Below, in pieces: positions 52,242 through 61,269 of a DNA stretch of 64,000 nt (within the stretch, counting starts at the first letter, position 1; the number at the start of each line of letters is the position of its first letter). The notes under the pieces were generated by a model. That model searched no databases. It was not told the origin of the DNA and saw nothing but the letters and a program-made list of their open reading frames with translations. The DNA comes from Phycisphaerales bacterium (GTDB lineage: Bacteria; Planctomycetota; Phycisphaerae; Phycisphaerales; UBA1924). Location: contig JAJDDM010000096.1 in assembly GCA_029260315.1 (NCBI GenBank), positions 1-64,000 on the forward strand, written 5' to 3'. Position numbers and translations under genes: made by a program.

Positions 52242-52922
52242 ATGATCTCAACTGTGCCCCACACCAACGACAAACACCTGCTCATCACCGCCGGGCCGAC
52301 GCAGGAGCCGATCGACGAGGTCCGATTCGTCTCCAACCGCTCGTCGGGGCGTCTGGGCGTCGAGATTGCCCACGCCGCCGATGAACTCGGCTGGTCGGTG
52401 ACCCTCCTGCTGGGGCCCGGTGCGATGCAGCCAGCAGATACGCGGATCCGTGTGATTCGGTTCCGAACGGCCGCCGACCTCGAGGGCCTGCTCGACGCGC
52501 AGTTCCCAGTTTGCCTGGCGCTGGTGATGGCCGCGGCGGTCGCCGATTTTCGCCCGAAGAACCCCACGCCCGGAGCCAAGATCCGCCGACGAGACCAATC
52601 GCTCACCATCGAGCTTGAGCCGGTGCCGGATCTGCTGGCGCGGTGCGCAGGCAACCGCAAGCCTGATCAGGTTCTGGTCGGGTTCGCGCTGGAGCCGGGC
52701 GATCGCCTGAGCGAGTCGGCCCAGGACAAACTCCGGCGCAAGGGCGTCGACGCGATCGTCGCAAACCCGCTGGAGACGATGGACTCCGGCGCCATCGAGG
52801 CAACACTCCTGTCCGCCTCTGGCGAGGGAGTCCGGTCTGAGCACTGGCCTCGGAGTTCCAAGGGCGAGTTCGCAACGCGTCTTATGAAACGAATCGAGAA
52901 GTGGATCGAGGAGCGGGCATGA
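52242..52922 (+). CDS. coaB: Phosphopantothenoylcysteine synthetase (stand-alone CoaB)
   Basis: A 226-residue protein corresponding to the C-terminal half of bifunctional CoaBC, which ligates 4'-phosphopantothenate with cysteine using CTP. The start at 52242 gives MISTVPHTNDKHLLITAGPTQEPID. Signatures are ITAGPTQEPIDEVRFVSNRSSGRLGVEIA (about 14-42), AAAVADFRPKN (about 96-106), VGFALE and KLRRKGVDAIVANPLE (about 165-180). No CoaC (decarboxylase) part is fused, so the latter must be elsewhere. Its stop overlaps the start of the next gene (ATGA). The divergent neighbour is GspE; the 158-bp gap is a shared promoter region. Confidence 0.9.
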   Translation: MISTVPHTNDKHLLITAGPTQEPIDEVRFVSNRSSGRLGVEIAHAADELGWSVTLLLGPGAMQPADTRIRVIRFRTAADLEGLLDAQFPVCLALVMAAAVADFRPKNPTPGAKIRRRDQSLTIELEPVPDLLARCAGNRKPDQVLVGFALEPGDRLSESAQDKLRRKGVDAIVANPLETMDSGAIEATLLSASGEGVRSEHWPRSSKGEFATRLMKRIEKWIEERA

Positions 52923-54592
52923 CCAGATTCGAGCGCCCCTCTCGAGGCGGCCCGCGCGGGCGTCGCCCCCCGCCGCCGGTCGATCGCACGCCGCCGAAGG
53001 TGATCCACGAGGACGACGCGATCCTGGTGGTGGATAAGCCCCCGGGTTGGCTCGTGGTGCGTTCGCCGAAGTCCGAGGCGCGCACGCTGACCGACTGGGT
53101 GCTGGCGCGCGCCCGGCGGGAGGCGACCGGACGGTCGAGCCCGAAGCTCAAGGTCGTGAACGAGCTGGACGCCGCGGCGTCGGGCCTGGTGGTCTTCGCC
53201 AAATCGCCCGAAGCGTTCGACGCGCTGAAGAGACAGTTTCGCACCAAACGCCCCCACCGCCTGGCGCTGGCAGTCGTGCGCGGACACCCCAAGCTCGAAA
53301 GCGACGAGGGCTGCTCGCTCAAAGGAACGATCCGGCGGGCACTGGCCCGCCCGCAATCCCGCCCCCGCCGGGGCAGGGCCGTCGACAAGCCCGCGGTCAC
53401 GCACTATCGGCTCATCCGCGCCTGGCCCGAGGGCGCGGCCCTCCGCCTGCGCCTGGAAACCTCCTTCCCGGGTCAGGTCGAGGACCACCTTCGCTCCATC
53501 GGCTGCGAGATCGGCCGCAAGCGCGAGCCGGGGCAGCCCGCGCGGATCGCGCTGCACCTGAGCGAGCTCGGCTTCTTGCATCCCCAGTCCGGGATGATGG
53601 TGCGGTACAGCTCCGCTGCGCCCCTGGATGTCGCCGAGGCGTTCGGCGAGCGTGCGCCGGCGCGATCGACCACTGTGCCGCGCCAGTCGCCGACGGCCGA
53701 CGATCGCGAGACCGGGCCCCCCATCACCAAGGTGGTGGATCAGAGCGGTGCCGCGCCTTCGCCCAAGCCGCCCGGTGCCGAGCAGGGCTGGGACCATGTC
53801 GCCGAGTGGTACGACACGCTGATCGCCGAGCGTCGCAGTGACCATTTCGACGAACTCATCGTTCCGGGGGTGGTCCGCCTGTTATCGCCGACGCCCGGCG
53901 AGCAGATCCTCGATGTCGCGTGCGGACAGGGCGAAGTCTGTCGAGCGCTTGCGCGAACCGGCGCGAATCTCACGGGCGTGGACGCCTCGCCCGCGCTGCT
54001 TGCGTCGGCGCGGGACCGATCGGACGCCGGGATCCGCTTTCTCGAGGGCGACGCTCGCACACTGGGTACATTGGGGCTCGAGCCGTTCGACGCGGCGAGC
54101 TGCGTCATGGCGCTGATGAATATCGACCCGATCGAGCCGGTCTTCGGCTCGCTGGCCCAGGTGATTCGCCCCGGGGGGCGGGTCGTCGTCGTGGTGCTGC
54201 ACCCGGCGTTTCGACCGGCGGGGCACTCGTCCTGGGCGTGGTCCGAGGATGGCGGCGCGACCGTGCAGGAACGCCGGGTGCGCCGGTATCTGGGCGGGTC
54301 GGTGCATGAGATCGTCATGAATCCGGGGGACCAGAGCGAGGGCGCCGCGCCGGTGACGACCACGACCTTCAATCGCCCCATCGAGCACTACGTCCGGGCA
54401 ATCACCGGTGCGGGTTTCGTCATCGACGCCATGGAGGAGTGGGCGAGCAGGAGGACGAGCGAGCCCGGCCCTCGGGCCGAGGCCGAGAACGCCGCACGCC
54501 GGGAGATCCCGATGTTCCTAGCCATCCGCGCGATTCGGGCGAGCAGCAACCCGGCTCCAGAACCCCGCCCGGTCTCTCCGCAGGGGAACTGA
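52919..54592 (+). CDS. Fusion: RluA-like pseudouridine synthase plus class I methyltransferase
   Basis: A 557-residue protein with two domains in one frame. Residues about 1-230 form an RluA-type pseudouridine synthase (HEDDAILVVDKPPGWLVVRSP at 29-50, then VVNELDAAASGLVVFAKS at about 79-96, and PVTHYRL-like KPAVTHYRLI). The catalytic aspartate of the HRLDxxTSG motif is kept, but the preceding HR is NE and TSG is ASG. After a Pro/Ser-rich linker (about 245-285), residues about 286-540 form a Rossmann methyltransferase: WDHVAEWYDTLIAERRSDHF, motif I ILDVACGQGEVCRAL (about 330-344), then VDASPALL, CVMALMNIDP and GGRVVVVVLHPAF. Such a fusion could modify neighbouring positions on one RNA, but the substrate is unknown. 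It overlaps coaB (ATGA). Confidence 0.8.
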   Translation: MTRFERPSRGGPRGRRPPPPVDRTPPKVIHEDDAILVVDKPPGWLVVRSPKSEARTLTDWVLARARREATGRSSPKLKVVNELDAAASGLVVFAKSPEAFDALKRQFRTKRPHRLALAVVRGHPKLESDEGCSLKGTIRRALARPQSRPRRGRAVDKPAVTHYRLIRAWPEGAALRLRLETSFPGQVEDHLRSIGCEIGRKREPGQPARIALHLSELGFLHPQSGMMVRYSSAAPLDVAEAFGERAPARSTTVPRQSPTADDRETGPPITKVVDQSGAAPSPKPPGAEQGWDHVAEWYDTLIAERRSDHFDELIVPGVVRLLSPTPGEQILDVACGQGEVCRALARTGANLTGVDASPALLASARDRSDAGIRFLEGDARTLGTLGLEPFDAASCVMALMNIDPIEPVFGSLAQVIRPGGRVVVVVLHPAFRPAGHSSWAWSEDGGATVQERRVRRYLGGSVHEIVMNPGDQSEGAAPVTTTTFNRPIEHYVRAITGAGFVIDAMEEWASRRTSEPGPRAEAENAARREIPMFLAIRAIRASSNPAPEPRPVSPQGN

Positions 54593-54868
54593 GCAAAAAC
54601 ACACGGACAGGTATTTTCACCAGCGATCCGCGTCAAGAGATAAAAAACTCATCTTTTCGATCGAGTTACCAGACGCCCATACCGCCGATCGGCCATGTTC
54701 ATGGCGATGCCTCTGGGAGCTGGCGCGAGATATTCGCAAGATCATAACTGTTTTTCCCCAATTTCGCTCTTCATACGAGCTCCATTTCTTGTACTCTGCA
54801 TGCGATTATCTTGTTTTGCGTGCCGATGCCGCCAGCGGAACTGGCGGATAGGTGCGGCGATCGGGGGC
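54593..54868. other. Leader region of the CRTAC1 gene
   Basis: An AT-richer 276-bp gap with no gene. It contains runs typical of promoters (for example GATAAAAAACTC near 54640) and a perfect 7-bp hairpin CCGCCAG-CGGAA-CTGGCGG (54829-54847) just before the start of the next gene. The frame of the CRTAC1 gene is open through it from 54695, but the residues it would add look unlike a signal peptide. Confidence 0.4.
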
Positions 54869-57800
54869 ATGCTTATGGGACGGCGCTGGGGGTCGTTGCG
54901 GGTGGCGGCAGCCGCGGTCGCGGGGACCGGCACGATCGCGCTCGCACAGGCGAGAAGCTCGGACCCCATCCTGCTGGCGATGCAGAGTTTGGAGTCCGCC
55001 CGCGATGCGAAGTGCCACTCAACGGCGTGCCGGCTCGAGGACTTTGTCTTCGGAACCCCGCTGAGCGTCGCTGCCCGCGAGGCCAAGGTGGACCTGCAAC
55101 GGGCGTTCATCCTGCGAGCATGGGAGCGCGCATCGGAGACGGCCCAGGCCCAGGGTGCGGCGGCGATCAGCGGGGCACTTGCCCGGGCCGCCATGGACGC
55201 AGGCTTCCAGTTCGAGCGTCGCGCGGACAAGACGATCGTGGTCCGCGCCGCCTCCGGGGAGGAGCTGACGATCCCCGCGATTCGCCACGATCAGTACGCC
55301 AGCGTCGCCTACTCGCTGCGCGCGATCCTCAGCGTCCAGCAGGACATGCTGTTCGGCGGCGCGAGGTTCACCCCGCTCTCCGCCGAGGCGGTTGACGCGT
55401 TCAAGGAGGCCTGCGACGCCGCGACGATGGCGACGTTGCAGATCGCCGATCGCGAGTCACGGGCGGCCAACGAGCGTGAGGTTTCCCAGGAGGTCTTGCA
55501 CGGCGTGTGGATGCGCGTCGTCGGCCAGGCGGCAAGCGATGAGGACGGGACGCTCGCCATGGCGGGCGGCGATCGCGCGCAGGCCAATGCGGTGCTCGTC
55601 GGGCTCATTCGCGAGAAACTCGCCTCTTACAAGGCGTACAACGAGATCGATCAGGGGGAATCCGGCCCGCTGCTTCTGACCAACGCCCAGGCCTACTACG
55701 CCCGCTACCCCCTGCCCAGGCCCGAGGGCGAGCGTCTCAGGCTCTTGCAAGCCTATGGGCTTGTCATGGATAGCTTCATCCGCGGGCTCATCAGCCACGG
55801 CGAGCGACTCGCCGCGGGCGAGGGGCGCGGGGTCATCCGAGCCGCCGACGCCGAGAGTGCGGTGCGGCACCTGTTGCCCGCGCGGGTCGATGAGTTCGAG
55901 GACGTCCATTTCTTCCCGCGCCTGGGCGACGAAGGTGGAGTTACGCTGGAGTCCTACGACTGCGACTCATTGCGCGACCTCGGGCTGCACTGGATCTTCC
56001 TGATGCGGTCGTACCGAGACCCGGCGAACGCGCCCATGCCGCTCGATCCCTTTGCCGCGGAGATCATCACCGAGGCGATCTCCGGCTACGGCGTGCTCGT
56101 ATTCCGCGTCGCGGGGGAGATTGCGCGCGAGCGCGGCGCAAGCCCGACGCTCCAGATCGAAGACCTGGCCGAAGCGGAACGGCGGATCCGGGCGCTCGTG
56201 CTGGCGCATCAGCAGGCCCCGGCCGAGGCTCAGCGTGCCACGACTCTCGCGTCGGTCAAAGACAGCGTGCCGGCACCGTCGAGCGCCGCGTACTTCAGCG
56301 AGGTGACCGATCGATCCGGCGTTCGCTTCAACCACCGCAGCGCCCCCTGGCTGGGCGAGTTTCGACGCACGCGCACGAGCAGCCCACCGACGTTCTCCGG
56401 CGGGGGCATCGCCGGCGAAGACGTCGACGGCGACGGACGGCTCGACCTGCTGCTGGTCGGCGGGAGAGGCAACCGCCTGTTTCTCGGCGACGGCGAGGGC
56501 GGCTTCGTGGACGCCACCGAGCGGGCCGGGATCGACTGGCGTCGCCCGGACCGAAGCCCCGGGGAGGCCCGCCAGCCGATCATCGCGGATTTCGACAACG
56601 ACGGGGTCCAGGATATCGTCATCACCTACGCCAACGACGCGCACCGCCTCTACCGGGGAATGGGCGGCGGCCTGTTCGAGGACATGACAGAGTCGGCGGG
56701 TCTCGGCGGCGAGGGAATGATCGGCGGCGCCGCCACCGCCTTCGATTACGACCGCGACGGGCTGCTCGATCTCTATATCGGGTACTTCGGCGACTACCTC
56801 GCCGGCGAGGTTCCGCTGCAGGATCGCGACAGCCGCAACGGCCTGCCCAACGTGCTGCTGCGCAACACCGGAAACCTGCGCTTCGAGGACGTGACCGAGC
56901 AATCCGGCACCGGCGATACCGGCTGGGTCCAGGCCCTGTCGCACCTGGACTTCGACAACGACGGCGATCAGGACCTCTTCATCGCCAACGACTTCGGACG
57001 CAACGTGGTCCTGGAGAATCTCTCAGACGGCTCGTTCCGCAACGCCTCGCCCGATCTCGGCCTCGACAAAGCGCACCACTCGATGAACGTCGGCGTGGGC
57101 AACCTCAACGACGACGAATATCCCGAGGTGTACGTCTCCAATATCACCACGATGGTCAAGGACAACAAGTACGTCCTGCCCGCCCCCGGCAAGCCCCTTA
57201 ACTTCCGGCACGACAGCATGGCCACCATGCTCGTCAAGGAATCCAGCATCCTCTACATGTCCCGGGAAGAGGGCGGACGCATCGTCGGATACGATGCGTC
57301 CACCAACGTCGAGCGGGGAGAGTCCTCGACCGGCTGGGCCTGGGACGCCGAGTTCCTGGACTTCGACCTCGACGGCGACGACGACCTGTACGTCCTCAAC
57401 GGCGCCAACGAGTACTTCCACTGGTACACCAGCTATCACGACGAGCGCAGCGGCTGGCACCAGCTCGACCACGACCGCGAGGCCAACGTCTTCTTTGTCA
57501 ACGACGCCGGCATGCTCCGCAACCGGTCCTCGGCCAGCGGCGCGGACTTCTTCGGCAACTCCCGCAGCGGCGTGTACCTCGATATCGACCAGGACGGCGA
57601 CCTCGACATCGTCGTCAACAACTTCCACGCCCCGGCGACCGTGCTCCGCAACGACCTGGACGCGCCGGATCGTCGCTGGCTCAAGATCCGCCTGATCGGC
57701 GACCCCAGCGCCGGCTGCAATCGCGACGCGATCGGCGCTCGCGTGCTCGTGACGACCGACGCCGGCGTCCGCGCTCATCGCTACGTCCTGGGAGGATCGG

Positions 57801-57949
57801 GGTTCCTCTCCATGGAGCCCCGCCTGCTCCATGTCGGCCTCGGCGAGGAATCCTCGGGCGACGTGACCATCCACTGGCCCAACGGCGAGGTCCAGATCCT
57901 GGAAGACGTGTCGGCGGGGCAGGTGCTCACGGTTCGACAGGGGGGCTGA
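54869..57949 (+). CDS. CRTAC1-family secreted FG-GAP/ASPIC-UnbV protein
   Basis: A 1026-residue exported protein with start at 54869 or 54875 (MLMGRRWGSLRVAAAAVAG). Residues about 10-30 form a signal peptide ending ALAQA. Residues about 35-470 are a helical region of unknown function. From about 490 to 915, repeats of the form DVDGDGRLDLLLVGG, DFDNDGVQDIVITY, DYDRDGLLDLYIGYFG, DFDNDGDQDLFIAND and DIDQDGDLDIVVNNFH are FG-GAP/VCBS calcium-binding blades. The last 100 residues are an ASPIC/UnbV domain (RRWLKIRLIGDPSAGCNRDAIGARVLVTTDAG...GGSGFLSMEPRLLHVGLGEE). This arrangement is common in planctomycetes; the function is unknown, perhaps polysaccharide binding at the surface. It precedes tRNA-Gly. 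Confidence 0.9.
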   Translation: MLMGRRWGSLRVAAAAVAGTGTIALAQARSSDPILLAMQSLESARDAKCHSTACRLEDFVFGTPLSVAAREAKVDLQRAFILRAWERASETAQAQGAAAISGALARAAMDAGFQFERRADKTIVVRAASGEELTIPAIRHDQYASVAYSLRAILSVQQDMLFGGARFTPLSAEAVDAFKEACDAATMATLQIADRESRAANEREVSQEVLHGVWMRVVGQAASDEDGTLAMAGGDRAQANAVLVGLIREKLASYKAYNEIDQGESGPLLLTNAQAYYARYPLPRPEGERLRLLQAYGLVMDSFIRGLISHGERLAAGEGRGVIRAADAESAVRHLLPARVDEFEDVHFFPRLGDEGGVTLESYDCDSLRDLGLHWIFLMRSYRDPANAPMPLDPFAAEIITEAISGYGVLVFRVAGEIARERGASPTLQIEDLAEAERRIRALVLAHQQAPAEAQRATTLASVKDSVPAPSSAAYFSEVTDRSGVRFNHRSAPWLGEFRRTRTSSPPTFSGGGIAGEDVDGDGRLDLLLVGGRGNRLFLGDGEGGFVDATERAGIDWRRPDRSPGEARQPIIADFDNDGVQDIVITYANDAHRLYRGMGGGLFEDMTESAGLGGEGMIGGAATAFDYDRDGLLDLYIGYFGDYLAGEVPLQDRDSRNGLPNVLLRNTGNLRFEDVTEQSGTGDTGWVQALSHLDFDNDGDQDLFIANDFGRNVVLENLSDGSFRNASPDLGLDKAHHSMNVGVGNLNDDEYPEVYVSNITTMVKDNKYVLPAPGKPLNFRHDSMATMLVKESSILYMSREEGGRIVGYDASTNVERGESSTGWAWDAEFLDFDLDGDDDLYVLNGANEYFHWYTSYHDERSGWHQLDHDREANVFFVNDAGMLRNRSSASGADFFGNSRSGVYLDIDQDGDLDIVVNNFHAPATVLRNDLDAPDRRWLKIRLIGDPSAGCNRDAIGARVLVTTDAGVRAHRYVLGGSGFLSMEPRLLHVGLGEESSGDVTIHWPNGEVQILEDVSAGQVLTVRQGG

Positions 57950-58051
57950 CGCGGGCGTGGCGGGCGTCGGCGGAACGATTGCGACGCCGAGTAGGCTGGC
58001 GGTTCCACGCACACAGCCCCTTCGCAAAAACGGGACTATCATGGTCCATTC

Positions 58052-58123
58052 GCGGGCGTAGCTCAATGGTAGAGCGTCAGCCTTCCAAGCTGAATGTTGA
58101 CGGTTCGAGTCCGTTCGCCCGCT
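58052..58123 (+). tRNA. tRNA-Gly (anticodon TCC)
   Basis: A plus-strand cloverleaf of 72 nt. Acceptor arms GCGGGCG and CGCCCGC pair fully, discriminator T. The D-arm is GCTCAATGGTAGAGC, the anticodon stem TCAGC/GCTGA encloses loop CTTCCAA with anticodon TCC, and the T-arm contains GGTTCGAGTCC. CCA is not encoded. It marks the border between chromosomal-type DNA on the left and the island-like segment on the right. Confidence 0.95.
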
Positions 58124-58167
58124 TTCGTAAGTGGCTTTATAGAAGCCGCTTACCCGATTCAACGATT

Positions 58168-58239
58168 CTCTGCACTACATCGACGAGGTCGATTTATAGT
58201 CCTATGTAGTGCAGGATCGACCGTTTATGTAGTGCAGAG
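58168..58239. repeat. Inverted and direct copies of an 11-13 bp motif next to tRNA-Gly
   Basis: CTCTGCACTACAT (58168-58180) is the perfect reverse complement of ATGTAGTGCAGAG (58227-58239). A further direct copy ATGTAGTGCAG lies at 58204-58214. The block sits 45 bp after tRNA-Gly and 5 bp after the end of the minus-strand TrlF-like gene. It could be that gene's terminator or a recombination or attachment site; no integrase is in view to decide. Confidence 0.7.
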
Positions 58240-58243
58240 GCCC

Positions 58244-61039
58244 TCAGAAGCCGTACTTCGCTTTTCGCAGTTGGAACGCTTTCTCTCCGCCCTCCATGAC
58301 GTGCTTTATCTCGTCGCGGATCTGCTCGACATCAATCGCACCATGGCATTTGATCCGGCCGCCCGAATGGTCACCAGCCCGGCGGTAATCGCAACAGATC
58401 ACCAGGTCAGCGTCACCGTTCACAACGATGTTCGCGTTGTGGCTTGAGACGATAATCTGACGCTTGGCTTTGGCGGACCAAATCTGCTCGACGATGTCGA
58501 GGATGACCTGATTGTCAAGGTCGTCTTCTGGTTGATCAATAATGAGCGGCGGCCCATCTTGGTTCAAGAGTACCTTGAGCAACGCTGTCGCCTGCTGTCC
58601 AGCCGAAGCAGAAGCGAATGGGATGTAGTCGTTCTCGCGGCGTTGATATTCGAACACCGGCACATCGGACGGTGAGGTCAGAAGCAACTCCAAGCACGCT
58701 GCGGGAGTCAGTTTTCGCGCGATTCGTTCTAGATCATTTTGCGTTGCACCAGCCTTGACCAACCTAGGACACCCGGGGACAGAGATGTCGTCGTCCTCAT
58801 CAGCTTCAATGGCCGCAAGCGATTCCAGCTCTTCGACAAGCTGCAACCACTCATCAAGTGGATCCTGGGCGTCAGTCACTGCCGAGCACAGTGCCTCATA
58901 TGTCGCCGAACGCACTCGGGTCCCAGAGAGCTCTTTGGTCAGCCGTTCGCTGATCTGCGATGCATCGGAAGCAACTGCCAGAGTAGCACGGATGCGTTCG
59001 GCGGAGAGTTGCGTGAGACGATCGCACTGCCCACTCAGGAGCACCGCTCTTGCTGCGTGGAGCTGTTTCCAACGCACTAGGGCAGACTCGTACTCACTTT
59101 CTGCTTTCTCTCGCCCTTGTAGCTCTTCACGCGTGTCCGCAAGCTGCTGACGAATAGACTTGACTTGCTTCTCCACCGATTCGATCAACGTCAACTTCCC
59201 AGTGTTTGCCGTTGATCGCTCCTTGGCTGCTTCGTATCGCTCGTTGTGTTGAGCAATCGCCGCATTCAGCTTTGCACGCGAGTCAACAAAACCGCCTAGT
59301 TCGTCGCTCCCGTCCTGCAGAATGGCTTCGATTGCCCCCAGCCGTTCCGACACCATTCCCTTGATGCGTTCTGCCGCTGCGTGCATGCGAGCTAACTCGT
59401 CGATGAGAGATTCCGACTCATCGTTCTCCATGCGTATGTCCGGTGGATCCTTCAAACTGCTACCGGCTGCTTGTATTCCAGCTCTCATTGACTCCAGATG
59501 ACGAGTCAACTCCGATACATGCCGCTCAACCGTCAACGTGTTTTCGTGCTGCGAGAGCACTTGAGCATCAGCCTCGGACAAGCCCGTAAGCTGTTTCCGA
59601 AGCTCAACTACTTGAAGTGCGAGCGACGATTCCTCAACTTGGAGTCTCTCAAGTCGAGAGGAGAGGTCTCGTTTCAGTCGCACCTTCTCGTGGGATGCCC
59701 GAATTTCGTCCTTCGTGTCTCGAAGCTCACTTCTCTTGGCCGCCAGTTCCGCTTCGATCGGAGCCTTCACCAAACGGATAAGCTCGTCTGTACGGACGCC
59801 GACCGCACTGAGTTGCTTCTGGCTATACGCCTGGATGGGCAGGAGTTTCTCAACGTCAGCGGCAACGCAATCCTCGAAATTTCCATCCGCGATCTTGAGC
59901 TGTAGTGATTCCGTGGTCGCCTTGCGTTGAACAACGTGCTGAATGCCGTTGACCACAAAGGTCACCGTGGCGATCCCATCGACTTTGGCGAGTGTGTTTT
60001 TGACGAGCCCCACTCTCTTCGCCTGGTAGTCGGGCAATTCGGTTGAGTCGGTCATCGGAGGATGATCACATAACGCCCATCTCAAATACTCCAGCACTGA
60101 CGATTTACCCGTGCCACGCCCTCCAATGAGGCATGAGAACTGAGGGTTGAACTCAATGTCAATCGGCCCAAGAAAGGTGCTGTTTGAGACTTCGAGAGAA
60201 GTGATTGCGATGGCAGGTAGCTGCGGCTCAGTCTGGTGGAGGCGTGTTTGCCGAGCGAGGCATGCTTGTCGAAGAGCCTCGGCGGTTGGTTGAGCCCACT
60301 TCACCCACGTTGAATGCGTGCCGAGATTGCGGCGATCGTCGAATCTGTCATCCGACGTTTGAAACAAGCCCAAAGGCTTGAAGCCCCACTCCGTATCCTT
60401 GCCATCAAGGATGCGTCGTTTGCCATCGTCGAGTTGGGTTTCAGATCCATCGAGGTAACCACCAACACATGGCATCTCTTTGTACTTTGGGGCAAACGCC
60501 TTGCGGAGAATTGACGACTGTCCCTTGCCTACGTTCGGCAGGATGATGTAGCGGCCCCGTGCGTACTCCTGAACGTCGAGGATCTCACACATCTTCGAAA
60601 GCGAGTCAATATGTGTCAGCCGCTGCGTTTCTGCATGGCGATCTTCGCCCGCGTCGTTACTAGCAATGCCAAGTGCGGCCATAACGGCAGGAAACATGTT
60701 GCCAGGAAAATTTGCGTCGAGTAAGAGGAGTGCCTGGCAGGGCACCGAGAGAGTCATCTCCATTCCCGGAAAGACCGTCAGTTGCTCCTGCTCTGGATAA
60801 GGGTCGCCTTCGTCGTCACGCTCTTCCTTGGCCGCAACTCGGATCGCTTCTACAAACACCATGTCGTGGTGGTCGGTAATGGCCACAGCATGGAGACGCT
60901 TCTCTCTACACTTTCGTACGAACCGTTCTGCCCACGCCTTGCGGTCTTCGTCCGATACCGGACGATCGCCTGTCCAGTTGATGTCCCGAGGCGTGTGTAC
61001 TTGAAAGTCGCACCGGAAGAAATGTGCTCCTGCATCCAT
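58244..61039 (-). CDS. TrlF-like ATPase: PHP domain plus SMC/ABC-type ATPase
   Basis: A 931-residue protein starting at the ATG at 61039. Residues about 1-230 are a PHP-type hydrolase domain: FRCDFQVHTPRDINW (8-22), HAVAITDHHDMVF (about 50-62), PGMEMTLSV (about 91-99). From about 278 an SMC-like ATPase follows: ITSLEVSNSTFLGPIDIEF, Walker A IGGRGTGKSSVLEYLRW (about 303-319), a long coiled coil (about 425-700), a signature region ASAGQQATALLKVLL (about 826-840), Walker B PPLIIDQPEDDLDNQVI (about 846-862) and a switch IIVSSHNANIVVNGDADLV. PHP plus SMC-like ATPase is the TrlF architecture, seen often in defence islands. Beside a type III restriction gene, a role against foreign DNA is likely but unproved. 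Codon use is less GC-biased than in the neighbours. Confidence 0.85.
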   Translation of the reverse strand: MDAGAHFFRCDFQVHTPRDINWTGDRPVSDEDRKAWAERFVRKCREKRLHAVAITDHHDMVFVEAIRVAAKEERDDEGDPYPEQEQLTVFPGMEMTLSVPCQALLLLDANFPGNMFPAVMAALGIASNDAGEDRHAETQRLTHIDSLSKMCEILDVQEYARGRYIILPNVGKGQSSILRKAFAPKYKEMPCVGGYLDGSETQLDDGKRRILDGKDTEWGFKPLGLFQTSDDRFDDRRNLGTHSTWVKWAQPTAEALRQACLARQTRLHQTEPQLPAIAITSLEVSNSTFLGPIDIEFNPQFSCLIGGRGTGKSSVLEYLRWALCDHPPMTDSTELPDYQAKRVGLVKNTLAKVDGIATVTFVVNGIQHVVQRKATTESLQLKIADGNFEDCVAADVEKLLPIQAYSQKQLSAVGVRTDELIRLVKAPIEAELAAKRSELRDTKDEIRASHEKVRLKRDLSSRLERLQVEESSLALQVVELRKQLTGLSEADAQVLSQHENTLTVERHVSELTRHLESMRAGIQAAGSSLKDPPDIRMENDESESLIDELARMHAAAERIKGMVSERLGAIEAILQDGSDELGGFVDSRAKLNAAIAQHNERYEAAKERSTANTGKLTLIESVEKQVKSIRQQLADTREELQGREKAESEYESALVRWKQLHAARAVLLSGQCDRLTQLSAERIRATLAVASDASQISERLTKELSGTRVRSATYEALCSAVTDAQDPLDEWLQLVEELESLAAIEADEDDDISVPGCPRLVKAGATQNDLERIARKLTPAACLELLLTSPSDVPVFEYQRRENDYIPFASASAGQQATALLKVLLNQDGPPLIIDQPEDDLDNQVILDIVEQIWSAKAKRQIIVSSHNANIVVNGDADLVICCDYRRAGDHSGGRIKCHGAIDVEQIRDEIKHVMEGGEKAFQLRKAKYGF

Positions 61040-61269
61040 GCGTCAACTCCAACGAACCGCTCATTCGGCTTCTACTTGCCCAGGAACACTACGAGTTTGC
61101 AGTGCAGGGCACATGACTCGTCACATTGGGGCATTCTATCCGACATTGCGGTACGAGATACCGGAAGGAGCAGGCTTGAATCAGAACCCCGTTTGTCGGA
61201 TAACAGATGCAGCGTCGAGCGTTTGCTCGATGCGGGCGTTACTCCGACCTCAAACGTTCGGGATGACGT

